Source: Collinsella sp. 4_8_47FAA
GTDB taxonomy: Bacteria > Actinomycetota > Coriobacteriia > Coriobacteriales > Coriobacteriaceae
Length of the DNA stretch: 64,000 bases
Direction of reading: 5' to 3'
Assembly (NCBI RefSeq): GCF_000763055.1
Contig: NZ_KN214134.1
Coordinates: 498,012 to 562,011 of the forward strand
Position 1 is the stretch's first letter. Each line of letters starts with the position of its first letter. The translations under genes were made by a program, and so were the position numbers. The notes below the pieces were generated by a model, which ran no database searches, was not told where the DNA came from, and saw nothing but the letters and a program-made list of their open reading frames with translations. This document shows positions 8,131-17,110 of this stretch, one piece after another.

Positions 8131-9793
8131 GAAAGTTTGCTCCTTCCCAGTCTTGTTTGCGCTGCTTGCCCTCCTGATCGGCACCTGCGCGGTTGTCTTC
8201 CCCGCTTCCGCGCAGGCCGCGCCGACCTCGACCGGTTCCATCACGGTGAGCGGCACCGTGGCGAGCAGCTACGACGCCTACCAGATCTTTAGCGCCAACG
8301 TCGTCGACGGCGACAGCGACGCCAAGATCGCCACCGATCTCGCCTGGGCAAGCGACGCCGTGCGCGACGCCGCGCTGCCTGTGCTGCACAGCGCCGGCAT
8401 GCCCAATTCCCAGACCACCGCGCAGGAAGCTGCCGAGTGGCTCAACGCCGATTCCCACCTTACGAGCGCGCTGAGCGCACAGCTCGCTCGTTCCCTCCAG
8501 AGCTCTGACGCCGAGTCCGTGGCCCTTAACGCGGGCACGGCGGCCGAGCTGCCCTGCGGCTACTGGCTCATCGTCGCCAAAGACGACGCCATCGCCCGGG
8601 GCGAGGCCGGCACCGCGCCGATTATGGCCCTGGTGGGCGGCAGCGCCGTCACCGTCAAGCCCAAGGCGGCGACCCCCAAGGTGTCCAAGCATGTGCTGGA
8701 GGACAGCACCGCCGCCTGGCAGAAGGCCGCCGACGCCACGGTCGCCGACGACCTGTACTGGCGCCTCTCCGCCACGGTCCCGGCCGGGCTCACCGCCTAC
8801 GACACCTATACGGTGCGGTTCGTCGACACCATGAGCGCGGGGCTCGACCCCTCCAAGGTGGCCGCGAGCATGCGCGTGTACGTGGCGGCGGGCGCAGACG
8901 GCGGCTTTGACGCGGTCCAGACCGGCAAGGACGGCCGCGTCGGCACCGAGCCCGCGAAGGGCTGGACCGACATCACGGCCCAGTGCGCCACCAAGGTAGC
9001 GGCCGACGGTAAGACCTTCACCGTGCGCACCGGCGACCTAATCGCCGCGCTCGGCGGGGCCGACACCTTTGCCGCGGGCGCCCGCGTGGTCGCCGTGTAC
9101 AATGCGCCGCTCAACAGCGCATGCAACCACGGCATCGCTAAGGGCAACCCCAACGAGGTCTACCTGCGCTACCCGCGCTCTCCCTTTGCCGACCAGTCCG
9201 GCGACGCCGGATTCACCCGCACGCCGAGCGATGATGCGTGCGCCTACACCTGGGATCTCGCGCTCACCAAGCGCGGTAGCGACGGCGACAAGCCGCTTGC
9301 CGGGGCGGTCCTGAGCATCGCCGACGACCGTGGTCGCACGCTGGCCGCCGACGGCACGTGGAATGCGGAGGGCAAGGTCACCGTCACCACGGGCGAGGAC
9401 GGCCGCGTGACCGTCTCGGGCGTGGACTCGGGCAAGCTGGAGGTCCGCGAGCTCAAGGCACCCAAGGGCTACGCCGCCTTTGAGGGTACGCGCTCCGTGA
9501 CGGTCAAGGCCGAGGGCCTGGACGTCGACCAGGTGGCCGCCGCCAAGCCCAAGCTCACCATTACCGCCGAGTCGCCCCTGCGCGCCGACAGCGCGGACGG
9601 GTCGACGGGCAGCCTGGAGGCGTCGCTCATCAACACGCCCACCGGCACACCCCCTAGCATTACCACCGGAGGCTTTATGCCCTCGACTGGCGATATGGCA
9701 ATGTACGCCGCGGCCGCCGCAGCGGTCGCCGGAGCCGCGCTCATCGTGGTCGCGCTCCTGGTCAAGCGGGGAGGTGGCAGCCATAAAGAGTAG
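8123..9793 (+). CDS. Sortase-dependent pilin (SpaA-like) with MPSTG sorting signal
   Basis: A 556-residue secreted pilin. The signal peptide runs to about ASAQAA. The mature N-terminus carries YDAYQIFSA, the conserved start of Gram-positive backbone pilins. Near residue 425 there is an E-box (LEVRELKAPKGY), whose Glu supports isopeptide formation. The C-terminus has MPSTG, a hydrophobic helix and KRGGGSHKE. The GTG at 8123 overlaps the preceding gene and follows a run of G that serves as ribosome site, so translation is coupled. The gene is much more GC-rich than both flanking pilin genes, which suggests a different origin. A pilin-motif lysine (VYPK type) is not obvious. Confidence 0.88.
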   Translation: MNKKVCSFPVLFALLALLIGTCAVVFPASAQAAPTSTGSITVSGTVASSYDAYQIFSANVVDGDSDAKIATDLAWASDAVRDAALPVLHSAGMPNSQTTAQEAAEWLNADSHLTSALSAQLARSLQSSDAESVALNAGTAAELPCGYWLIVAKDDAIARGEAGTAPIMALVGGSAVTVKPKAATPKVSKHVLEDSTAAWQKAADATVADDLYWRLSATVPAGLTAYDTYTVRFVDTMSAGLDPSKVAASMRVYVAAGADGGFDAVQTGKDGRVGTEPAKGWTDITAQCATKVAADGKTFTVRTGDLIAALGGADTFAAGARVVAVYNAPLNSACNHGIAKGNPNEVYLRYPRSPFADQSGDAGFTRTPSDDACAYTWDLALTKRGSDGDKPLAGAVLSIADDRGRTLAADGTWNAEGKVTVTTGEDGRVTVSGVDSGKLEVRELKAPKGYAAFEGTRSVTVKAEGLDVDQVAAAKPKLTITAESPLRADSADGSTGSLEASLINTPTGTPPSITTGGFMPSTGDMAMYAAAAAAVAGAALIVVALLVKRGGGSHKE

Positions 9794-9901
9794 CTGGCAG
9801 CCCCACAGAGAGCGGGGCGAGACGTAGCGAAGCAGATGCTAAGACACAGACAGACAGATTTAGATCAAACGGACTTCAAGCAGAAAGCAGAGGAAAAGAA
9901 G

Positions 9902-11620
9902 ATGAGCATGAGCAAGAACATCGCACGCCTGGCAGTAACCGCCGGCCTCACGGCAGCGCTGAGCTTCGGCGGCGTGATGGCCCCGGTGACCATGGCGTTT
10001 GCTGAGGGCGCGGCGGCTCCGAATAACAGCATCACCATCAATAAGAACAATGCGAATGGCGATGTGAAGTACAAGGCATACCAGATTTTCAAGGCAAATG
10101 TCGTGGATGAAGACGACAACAAGGTCGTCTCGAACATTGATTGGGCGAGCGGTGAAGCGAGGAGCGCCGTCCTTGGATATCTTAAAACCGTGCCCAACTC
10201 TGGTATTGACGAAAACTCTACAGCGCAGGCCGCCGCCAAATATCTGACCGACCATACGGAGGGTACTGGCAAGACGACCGCTATCGAGAACAACAATTTG
10301 TTTAACGGATTGGCAAAGGCAGTTGAAGGAAGCGTAGGTCAAACGGCGACATCCTTTGCCTCTGACACTGTTTTTGAGCCCAAGGACAACAAGGGCAATG
10401 CTCTGCAAGGCTACTATCTTTTTGTGACTGATAAAAGTACCTTGGGCACCGAAGAGAAGCCAGAGAAGAATACTGGCACTTCGCCGATCTTTGCTGTTGT
10501 TGGTGGTAAAGGCGTGACCGTTACCGAGAAGACCAGCATTCCAACCGTCGAGAAGCGGGTGCTCGAGGGCGCGAACTGGGGAAAGGTAAGCGACTCGTAT
10601 ATTGGCGAGGAGGTCGAATATAAACTGACTGGCCACGTTGCCAGTAACATCGCTACGTTCAATAAGTATGAGTATGTATTTCAGGACACGTTGAGCAAGG
10701 GTCTTGAGGTTGTGAAGGACTCCAATGACGCAGCGAAGGATCTCCACGTTTATATTGACAACAAGGGCAAGCAGACCGAGGTCGTGCAAGATGCTAATAA
10801 TGGATATAAGGTGGCTTTAGGGCAAGACAACGCCAATAAGAAGGAAAATCTCACCATTACTTTTAGCAACCTTAAGTCTGTGAAGGATAAAACTGGCGCA
10901 GCGATTAAAGTCGATGCTAATTCCAGCGTGGTCGTAACCTACAAGGCTAAGCTCAACAGTCAAGTCGAATACAAGGCCGACGGCGCCACCAATGAGGTCA
11001 AGCTCGTCTATTCCAACGATCCCATGTCTACCGGCACTGGCACTTCCGAGTCGGATGAAGTCACTGACTACGTCTTTGGTCTCGATGTCACTAAGGCCGA
11101 CTCAGATAATACGGACAAGAAGCTCGTTGCCAGCTTTAAGGTCAAAGTGACCAAGGAGGGGGACACCGAAATTCCCAATGGCGGAAAATGGCTGACGCGG
11201 GAAGGTGGGCTCGTCGACGACGCAGGCCATGCCGGAGTGTTTACGACTAATACTGATGGCAAGGTATTTATTCCCGGTCTTGTTGAGGGCACATACGAGA
11301 TCACCGAGAGCGAGACGCCTGCAGGTTACAACACCATCGATCCATTTACCATTACGGTGACGCCTACGTATGATGCGACTGGTGCACTGACGAATCTTAA
11401 GGTGGAGTCCAGCTCCAATATGGCAACTGCTAAGACTGAGAAAAGCGTGACCACGACCAAGATCCCAGTCACCATCCAGAACAAGAAGGGCTCTGGCCTC
11501 CCGCTCACCGGTCTTAACGGCGTGACCTTCACTTGGATCGCTGGTGGCGCGGTGCTGTGCATCGGCGTGGCGCACCTCATCCGCAGCCGTAAGCAGGCTG
11601 AGGAGTCCGAGCAGGAGTAA
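9902..11620 (+). CDS. Major pilin (SpaA/FimA-like backbone) with LPLTG sorting signal
   Basis: A 572-residue secreted protein with a signal peptide ending near MAFAEG, and a mature N-terminus containing KYKAYQIFKANVVD, typical of pilus backbones. A Cna-B-like domain near residues 440-530 ends in an E-box, YEITESETPAGY. The end is GLPLTG, a hydrophobic helix and RSRKQAEESEQE. ATG 9902 follows GAGGAAAAGAAG. It is separated from the previous pilin by 108 bases, which could hold a promoter for higher expression. Lys-rich, lower-GC codon use differs from its neighbour. A backbone role is inferred from the sorting motif and position before the sortase. Confidence 0.88.
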   Translation: MSMSKNIARLAVTAGLTAALSFGGVMAPVTMAFAEGAAAPNNSITINKNNANGDVKYKAYQIFKANVVDEDDNKVVSNIDWASGEARSAVLGYLKTVPNSGIDENSTAQAAAKYLTDHTEGTGKTTAIENNNLFNGLAKAVEGSVGQTATSFASDTVFEPKDNKGNALQGYYLFVTDKSTLGTEEKPEKNTGTSPIFAVVGGKGVTVTEKTSIPTVEKRVLEGANWGKVSDSYIGEEVEYKLTGHVASNIATFNKYEYVFQDTLSKGLEVVKDSNDAAKDLHVYIDNKGKQTEVVQDANNGYKVALGQDNANKKENLTITFSNLKSVKDKTGAAIKVDANSSVVVTYKAKLNSQVEYKADGATNEVKLVYSNDPMSTGTGTSESDEVTDYVFGLDVTKADSDNTDKKLVASFKVKVTKEGDTEIPNGGKWLTREGGLVDDAGHAGVFTTNTDGKVFIPGLVEGTYEITESETPAGYNTIDPFTITVTPTYDATGALTNLKVESSSNMATAKTEKSVTTTKIPVTIQNKKGSGLPLTGLNGVTFTWIAGGAVLCIGVAHLIRSRKQAEESEQE

Positions 11621-11720
11621 CGCTCGCTCACCCATCCCTTTGGCAGGTGGGATGTGTTGGCCATGAGACTTGCGGACACTTTTCTCGTCCATCCACGTTC
11701 TTGCTTTGCCATTCTCTTTT

Positions 11721-11757
11721 CGGGGCAGACTCCGCACTGGAGTCTGCCCCGTTTTTT
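11721..11757 (+). terminator. Rho-independent terminator of the pilin genes
   Basis: A 13-bp stem, CGGGGCAGACTCC paired with GGAGTCTGCCCCG, followed by TTTTTT. It lies 100 bases after the major pilin stop, so the sortase is probably expressed from its own promoter or by read-through. Confidence 0.9.
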
Positions 11758-11922
11758 GGTAGCGCAGCCAGGCTCCATTGCCCGATGGATCGAGCGTATG
11801 AATATCGAACAGATGTTTGCAATTATTGCGTTTACCAGCCGTGGGTGCATGCACTCGCAGTAAAATACCCTTGCGACGCATCCCGTGCGCGGGCGGCCGA
11901 CGACTCAATCGGAGGTCCCCAA

Positions 11923-12255
11923 ATGCTGAAATTCCTTAACGCGCTCGCCGCCCTCGCGGCGGTGGGCACGTTCGTCATCGCGTTTCTTGACTCGTATGAG
12001 GTTCGGCTTAAGGTCCGTAGGCGCACGCGCGGTGCGGACGGTGGACGGCATTTGCGTCGCAAGCGCAAACAAGAATGCCCGGGGTTCGGAGCCCGGGCAT
12101 TTAACAAAACCAGAAAACTAGGCCGCCCGCGCTCTCGTACATTTACGCGGGGTGCGTCGTTTTCTATTGACATTGTATCCCGAATCGCCCAGTCGATTCG
12201 GGACATTTTGAAAACTCAAATGCTGGCTTATCCTCGACTGGACGGTGCAGTCTAG
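11923..12255 (+). CDS. Possible small membrane protein
   Basis: An open frame of 110 residues begins at ATG 11923 with a textbook ribosome site, GGAGG, 7 bases upstream. Its first ~22 residues form a hydrophobic helix (MLKFLNALAALAAVGTFVIA), and then a strongly basic tail begins (VRLKVRRRTR). I recognise no family. A hairpin with a 9-bp stem at 12075-12100 lies inside the frame around codon 52. The true product may therefore be shorter, or the later part may be non-coding. It sits between the pilins and the sortase, where pilus loci sometimes carry small membrane factors. I cannot say more about function. Confidence 0.4.
   Translation: MLKFLNALAALAAVGTFVIAFLDSYEVRLKVRRRTRGADGGRHLRRKRKQECPGFGARAFNKTRKLGRPRSRTFTRGASFSIDIVSRIAQSIRDILKTQMLAYPRLDGAV
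12075..12103 (+). terminator. GC-rich hairpin, possible terminator
   Basis: ATGCCCGGG pairs with CCCGGGCAT around an 8-base loop, followed only by TT. The lack of a T-run makes termination uncertain. Confidence 0.4.
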
Positions 12256-12333
12256 CTGCGTTGTCCGGCGCGGAAGCTCGCTAATCGGCTATTATTTGTT
12301 TAGACAACCTGAGCTGTAGAGGAGTGACCGGCG

Positions 12334-13278
12334 ATGGTGCAGGGCGCCAAACATATGAAGAGCAATAACGCCGCGGACAACGGCGGCTCAAGCCCTCAGC
12401 CCAAACCTCAGTCCAAGCCCAAGTCCAAGCGCCGCCGCAAGCGGCTGCCGCGCTGGGCCGACCGGCTCATCACCATCGTCATTATCCTTATTGGCGTGGG
12501 CCTTATGACCTGGCCGTGGATCTTGGACCGGCTCGAGGCCTCGGGCGTGTTCAACCAGATCAGCACCGTGTCCAGCACCGTGGACGCGCTATCTGCCGAG
12601 GAGCGCGAGCGCATCCTGCTCCAGGCGCGCTCCTTTAACGAGCAGCTGGCGGGCGAGGCCACCGAGCTCCCTGCCGACCAGATTGAGCCCTACGCCCAGC
12701 AACTCATCTTTGACCGCGACCCCATGATGAGCTGGGTCGAGATCCCCTCCATCGACGTGAGCATGCCCATCTACCACGGTACGAGCGAAGAAGTCCTTAT
12801 GGCGGGCGTCGGCCACCTGGAGGGCACGAGCCTGCCGGTGGGCGGCACCTCGACGCATTGCGTGCTCACCGCGCACTCGGGCATGCGTAACCTGAGCATG
12901 TTCGATGACATCCACTCGCTGGAGCCCGGCGACCTGGTACTGCTGCACACCATGAACAAGACGCTCGCCTACAAGATGGTGGACTCCGAGGTGGTGCTGC
13001 CCGAGGAGATGGAGTCGCTGACCATCGAGCCCGGTGCCGACAAGGTGACGCTCGTCACCTGCACGCCCTACGGCGTGAACGACCATCGCCTGCTGGTGCA
13101 TTGCGTGCGCACCAAGTACAACAAGAAGGACGTCGACAAGCAAAAGTCGCTGGCCGGCCGCCACTGGGGCAAGCGCGAGTTTGCCGTGCTCATTGTGGTC
13201 GTGGCCATTGTGCTGTTACTGCTGGACATCGTGATCCACGCGGTCCGTAAGCGCCGCAAGGCCAAGGCCTCGGCATAA
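12334..13278 (+). CDS. Class C sortase (pilus polymerase)
   Basis: A 314-residue membrane transpeptidase that cleaves pilin sorting signals and joins subunits. It has a basic N-terminus, a membrane helix at ~43-65, and a second helix at ~290-307 followed by a basic tail, the two-helix layout of class C sortases. The catalytic residues are His181 (LTAHSGM), Cys243 (TLVTCTP) and Arg252 (NDHRLLVHC). The conserved IPSIDVSMPIYHGTSE is present. I do not see the DPF/DPW lid motif that usually precedes it, so the active site may be regulated differently. The start ATG follows GAGGAG. It is the only sortase in the locus, although the three substrates carry LPLSG, MPSTG and LPLTG. Confidence 0.93.
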   Translation: MVQGAKHMKSNNAADNGGSSPQPKPQSKPKSKRRRKRLPRWADRLITIVIILIGVGLMTWPWILDRLEASGVFNQISTVSSTVDALSAEERERILLQARSFNEQLAGEATELPADQIEPYAQQLIFDRDPMMSWVEIPSIDVSMPIYHGTSEEVLMAGVGHLEGTSLPVGGTSTHCVLTAHSGMRNLSMFDDIHSLEPGDLVLLHTMNKTLAYKMVDSEVVLPEEMESLTIEPGADKVTLVTCTPYGVNDHRLLVHCVRTKYNKKDVDKQKSLAGRHWGKREFAVLIVVVAIVLLLLDIVIHAVRKRRKAKASA

Positions 13279-13292
13279 GACATCGTCCAGAA

Positions 13293-13325
13293 CCACCACA
13301 ATGGGGACAGGCACCTTTGGGGTGG
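13293..13325. repeat. Palindromic repeat A, copy 4
   Basis: CCACCACAATGGGGACAGGCACCTTTGGGGTGG-type copy. Both arms carry changes (AAAGG to AATGG, TTTGTGG to TTTGGGG), so this copy is decaying. Confidence 0.8.
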
Positions 13326-13340
13326 TCGGGGGCTTCCAAG

Positions 13341-13401
13341 CCATCACAACATTCGATGAAAATCTCGATTATGGCGAAAAACGTCGAATGTTGTGATGGT
13401 T
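13341..13401. repeat. Palindromic repeat B, copy 2
   Basis: Nearly identical to the 3176-3238 copy, including the outer arms CCATCACAACATTCG / CGAATGTTGTGATGG and the central GGCGAAAAACG. Again it stands beside a repeat A. Confidence 0.85.
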
Positions 13402-13605
13402 TTCGTTGTGGGCGGGATGCTTCTCGTTGTGGGCGACGCGGTTTTCGCTATGGACGGTGCGGTTTCGCTGCAGAACTGCCAGCCCGCCGCCTGCCAGACC
13501 GCCGTCCTCGTTACGTTTTCGCTGCATTTGGGTAAAGCGCCTGCTCCAAGCCGGCGTTGCCTTGTATACTAGAGCGGTTTATCTGTTATGCGGAAGGGAG
13601 CGCCT

Positions 13606-13917
13606 ATGGCACTCAGCGAGAAAGACGTGCGCGGCATCGCCGAGTACGCAAAGATCGCACTGACCGATGACGAGCTCGCCCAGATGACGTCCTACATGAA
13701 CGACGCCGTCCAGATGCTCGAGCCCGTCTTGCAATATGACTTGCCCGACGTGGAGCCCACGTTCCATCCCATCGGAAGCCTGTCCAACGTGATGGGCGAT
13801 GACCTGCGCGAGCCCGAGCGCGACCTGCCGCTCGACGTCGCGCTCGAAAACGCCGGCAGCGCGCGCGACCGCTACTTCCGCGTGCCGTCCATTTTGGGAG
13901 AGGGGGAGAGCGAGTAA
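13606..13917 (+). CDS. gatC: Asp-tRNA(Asn)/Glu-tRNA(Gln) amidotransferase subunit C
   Basis: A 103-residue subunit C of the tRNA-dependent amidotransferase, which corrects Glu-tRNA(Gln) and Asp-tRNA(Asn). GatC stabilises GatA and links it to GatB. It begins MALSEKDVRGIAEYAKIALTDDE, and the end has the usual DREPERDLPLDVALENA-like segment followed by FRVPSILG. ATG 13606 follows GAAGGGA. Its TAA overlaps the gatA ATG, so the two are translationally coupled. It is the first gene of gatCAB. Confidence 0.95.
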   Translation: MALSEKDVRGIAEYAKIALTDDELAQMTSYMNDAVQMLEPVLQYDLPDVEPTFHPIGSLSNVMGDDLREPERDLPLDVALENAGSARDRYFRVPSILGEGESE

Positions 13918-15431
13918 TGGCGCAGAGCTTCGATTCCCTTACCGCCGCCCGGATCGCCGCGGGCGTTGTTGCCGGCGACTTTACCGCTACCGAGGTGGCC
14001 CAGGCTTCCCTTGCCGCCATCGAGGCGCGCGAGGGCGGGGTCCAGGCATTCCTGCAGGTGGCGCCCGAGCTTGCGCTCGAGGCCGCTGCGCGCGTGGATG
14101 CCGACCGTGCCGCAGGCAAGCCGCTGCCCCCGCTCGCGGGCGTGCCGCTGGCCATTAAGGACAACATGAACCTCGTGGGCACGCGCACCACCTGCGCTTC
14201 CCGCATGCTCGAGAACTACCAGAGCGTCTACACCGCCACCTGCGTCCAGCGCATGCTCGATGCCGGCTGCCTGCCCATGGGCAAGGCCAACATGGACGAG
14301 TTTGCCTTTGGCAGCTCCACCGAGAGTTCGGCGTTCCACCGCACCAACAACCCCTGGGATACCGAGCGCGTGCCCGGCGGCTCCTCGGGCGGCTCCGCTG
14401 CCGCCGTCGCCGCGGGCGAGGTCGCGCTCTCGCTGGGCTCGGACACCGGCGGCTCCATTCGCCAGCCGGCGTCGCTGTGCGGCGTGGTGGGCTTTAAGCC
14501 CACGTATGGTGCCGTGAGCCGTTACGGCGTGGTCGCCTTTGGCTCGTCGCTCGACCAGGTGGGCCCCTTTGGCCGCACGGTCGAGGATGTCGCGCTGGCC
14601 ATGAATGCGCTTACCGGCGCGGGCCACGATCCGTACGACTGCACCAGCCAGGATTGCGCCGTCGACTTTACCGAGCATCTCAACGACAGCATCGAGGGCA
14701 AGCGCGTGGGCATCATCCCCGCGTTTATGGAGGCCGATGGTCTGACGCCCGAGGTCAAGGCTGCTGTTCAGCGCGCCGCCCAGGAGCTGCAGAACCAGGG
14801 CGCCGAGCTGGTCGAGGTCGACCTGCCGCACCTGGACGCCGCTATCGCCGCCTACTACGTCATCGGCCCGGCCGAGGCGTTCTCCAACCTGGCCCGCTTC
14901 GACGGCATTCGCTGCGGCTACCAGGAGGAGGGCTGCGCCAACCTGTCCGACCAGAGCTCGCTTTCGCGCGCCCACGGCTTTGGCGCCGAGGCCAAGCGCC
15001 GTCAGATGCTCGGCGCCTACCTGCTGAGCTCGGGCGTGTACGACAAGTACTACTACGCTGCGCAAAAGGCCCGCACGCTCATCACGCAGGACTACGACGC
15101 CGCGTATGCCAAGGTGGACACCATCCTCATGCCCGCCTCGCCGCGCACGGCTTTTAAGTTTGGCGAGATCAGCGACCCCACGCAGATGTACCTCTCCGAC
15201 CTGTACACCATCTCGCTCAACATTTGCGGCAACGGTGGTATCTCGGTGCCGCTGGGCCTGGGCGAGGATACTCAGCTGCCCGTTTCTGCCCAGCTGGTGG
15301 GTCCGGCCTTTAAGGACCGTCAGCTGCTCACGTTTGCCCGCGCCCTGGAGCGCGGCTTTGCCGATGCCGCCACGGGTGCGCCCGCGCTTTCCGTCGCGCC
15401 CGATTTTGCCGGGAAGGGAGGCGAGCTGTAA
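13917..15431 (+). CDS. gatA: Asp-tRNA(Asn)/Glu-tRNA(Gln) amidotransferase subunit A
   Basis: The 504-residue amidase subunit releases ammonia from glutamine and passes it to GatB. The amidase-signature triad is complete: Lys81 (LAIKDNM), cis-Ser156 (GGSSGGS) and nucleophile Ser180 (DTGGSIRQPAS). Length and order match the family. It overlaps gatC at TAATG and gatB in the same way, the compact gatCAB arrangement. The later region, AYLLSSGVYDKYYYAAQKARTL, is typical for GatA. Confidence 0.97.
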   Translation: MAQSFDSLTAARIAAGVVAGDFTATEVAQASLAAIEAREGGVQAFLQVAPELALEAAARVDADRAAGKPLPPLAGVPLAIKDNMNLVGTRTTCASRMLENYQSVYTATCVQRMLDAGCLPMGKANMDEFAFGSSTESSAFHRTNNPWDTERVPGGSSGGSAAAVAAGEVALSLGSDTGGSIRQPASLCGVVGFKPTYGAVSRYGVVAFGSSLDQVGPFGRTVEDVALAMNALTGAGHDPYDCTSQDCAVDFTEHLNDSIEGKRVGIIPAFMEADGLTPEVKAAVQRAAQELQNQGAELVEVDLPHLDAAIAAYYVIGPAEAFSNLARFDGIRCGYQEEGCANLSDQSSLSRAHGFGAEAKRRQMLGAYLLSSGVYDKYYYAAQKARTLITQDYDAAYAKVDTILMPASPRTAFKFGEISDPTQMYLSDLYTISLNICGNGGISVPLGLGEDTQLPVSAQLVGPAFKDRQLLTFARALERGFADAATGAPALSVAPDFAGKGGEL

Positions 15432-17107
15432 TGAAGGAGCTTTCCGAGGTCCTGCAGGATTGGGAGGCCGTGATCGGCCTGGAGATCCATACCGAGCTCA
15501 CCGCACTCGATACTAAGATGTTTTGCAACTGCAAGCTCAGCCACGATGACGAGCCCAACGCCAACGTGTGCCCGGTGTGCCTGGGCCTGCCCGGCGCCCT
15601 GCCGGTGCCCAACAAGCGCGCCATCGAGAGCATCGTCAAGGCCGGTCTCGCCACCAACTGCGAGATCCAGCGCCACTCGATGTTCTACCGCAAGCACTAC
15701 TTCTATCCCGATATGGCCAAGAACTTCCAGACCACGCAGGGTCCGGTCGCCTTTTCCATGTACGGTCACCTGGATCTGGACGTGACCGGTCGCGGTGCCG
15801 CCGAGCGCCCCGACTGCGCGTTTGGTGAGGCCGAGGCCCAGAGCCTGGCGAGCGCCTCGGCCAACGCCGAGGGCCTGTCCACATCCATGACGTCGACCAT
15901 GCGCGAGGGCAACCAGCGTGCCGGCCACCTGGCCAGCTATGATGCGTCCAACCTGCAGATGCCCGAGCGCCGCGAGGACGGTTCCTACACGGTGCCCATT
16001 CGCATCCTGCGCATCCATATGGAGGAGGACGCCGCCAAGATGGTGCACGTGGGCGGCGCCGAGGGCCGCATTACCGCCGCGGCCGAGTCGCTCGTCGACT
16101 ACAACCGCTGCGGCACGCCTTTGATTGAGCTCGTGACTGAGCCCGACCTGCGTACGCCCGAGGAGGCTCGCCTGTTTATGGAGAAGCTCCGTCGCATTTT
16201 TGTGACGCTGGGCATTTCGGACTGCTCCATGGAGAAGGGTTCCATGCGCTGCGACGGCAACGTGTCGCTGCGCCGCCGCGGCGAGACCAAACTGGGCACC
16301 AAGACCGAGCTTAAGAACCTCAACTCGTTTAAGAGCCTGCATGACGGCCTTGCCTACGAGATTTGCCGCCAGGCCGAGGTGCTCGAGGAGGGCGGCATCA
16401 TCTACCAGGAGACCCGTCACTGGGAGCCCAGCCGCAAGCGCACCGTGGTCATGCGTGTGAAGGAAACGGCAGACGACTACCGCCTGTTCCCCGATCCCGA
16501 CCTAGCGCCGTTCGACCTGGACGACGAGTTCATCGACCGCTGCCGTGGCGAGATTCCCGAGCTGCCCGATGCCAAGCGCGCCCGTTTTGAGACCGACTTT
16601 GGCATTAAGGCGGCCGACGCCGAGCAGATTGCCGGCGACCCCGAGTTTGCCGAGTTCTTTGAGGCTGCCGCTGCCGGCATGGCTGGCAAGGAGGCCCAGA
16701 CGGTCGCAAACCTGCTGGTGAACGAGATGATCGCCTACCTTAAGGGCGCGGGCGTCTCGCTGACCGAGTCCGGCATCGCGCCGGCTCAGGTGGCGGCACT
16801 CGCCAAGCTGCTGGCGACCGATGCCATCAGCTCCAATCAAGCGCACGAGGTCTTTGAGGCCATGGCTCAGACCGGCGACGATCCCAACAAGATTGTCGAC
16901 AAGCGCGGCATGCGTCAGGTGAGCGATGCCGGCGCGCTGCAGCCGATCGTGGACGAGGTGCTGGCAAACTGTGCCGATCAGGCTCAGCAGTATCGTGACG
17001 GCAACCAGAAGGTCATCGGCTTTTTGGTGGGTCAGTGCATGAAGGCGAGCCGCGGCAAGGGCAACCCGAAGCTCTTCAACGAGTTGCTGAGAACGTCGCT
17101 CTCGTAA
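15431..17107 (+). CDS. gatB: Asp-tRNA(Asn)/Glu-tRNA(Gln) amidotransferase subunit B
   Basis: The 558-residue subunit binds the misacylated tRNA, activates it with ATP and transfers ammonia. It opens with WEAVIGLEIHTEL. The zinc-binding cysteines CNCKLSHDDEPNANVCPVC are present, as are MEKGSMRCDGNVSLR and KTELKNLNSF. The C-terminal YqeY/GatB tail that contacts tRNA ends with RGKGNPKLFNELLR. It is longer than the usual ~480 residues because of inserts near residues 115-190 and an extended tail. The large palindromic element begins four bases after its stop. Confidence 0.96.
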   Translation: MKELSEVLQDWEAVIGLEIHTELTALDTKMFCNCKLSHDDEPNANVCPVCLGLPGALPVPNKRAIESIVKAGLATNCEIQRHSMFYRKHYFYPDMAKNFQTTQGPVAFSMYGHLDLDVTGRGAAERPDCAFGEAEAQSLASASANAEGLSTSMTSTMREGNQRAGHLASYDASNLQMPERREDGSYTVPIRILRIHMEEDAAKMVHVGGAEGRITAAAESLVDYNRCGTPLIELVTEPDLRTPEEARLFMEKLRRIFVTLGISDCSMEKGSMRCDGNVSLRRRGETKLGTKTELKNLNSFKSLHDGLAYEICRQAEVLEEGGIIYQETRHWEPSRKRTVVMRVKETADDYRLFPDPDLAPFDLDDEFIDRCRGEIPELPDAKRARFETDFGIKAADAEQIAGDPEFAEFFEAAAAGMAGKEAQTVANLLVNEMIAYLKGAGVSLTESGIAPAQVAALAKLLATDAISSNQAHEVFEAMAQTGDDPNKIVDKRGMRQVSDAGALQPIVDEVLANCADQAQQYRDGNQKVIGFLVGQCMKASRGKGNPKLFNELLRTSLS

Positions 17108-17110
17108 GCG

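Larger units (their letters stand above)
13279..13605. other. Repeat-bearing spacer before gatC
   Basis: This 327-base gap holds repeat A at 13293-13325 and repeat B at 13341-13401. About 160 GC-rich bases follow with several GTTTTCG/TTTCGCT words. A TATACT box at 13565-13570 is a plausible -10 for gatCAB, but I see no clear -35. No gene was seen. Confidence 0.5.
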
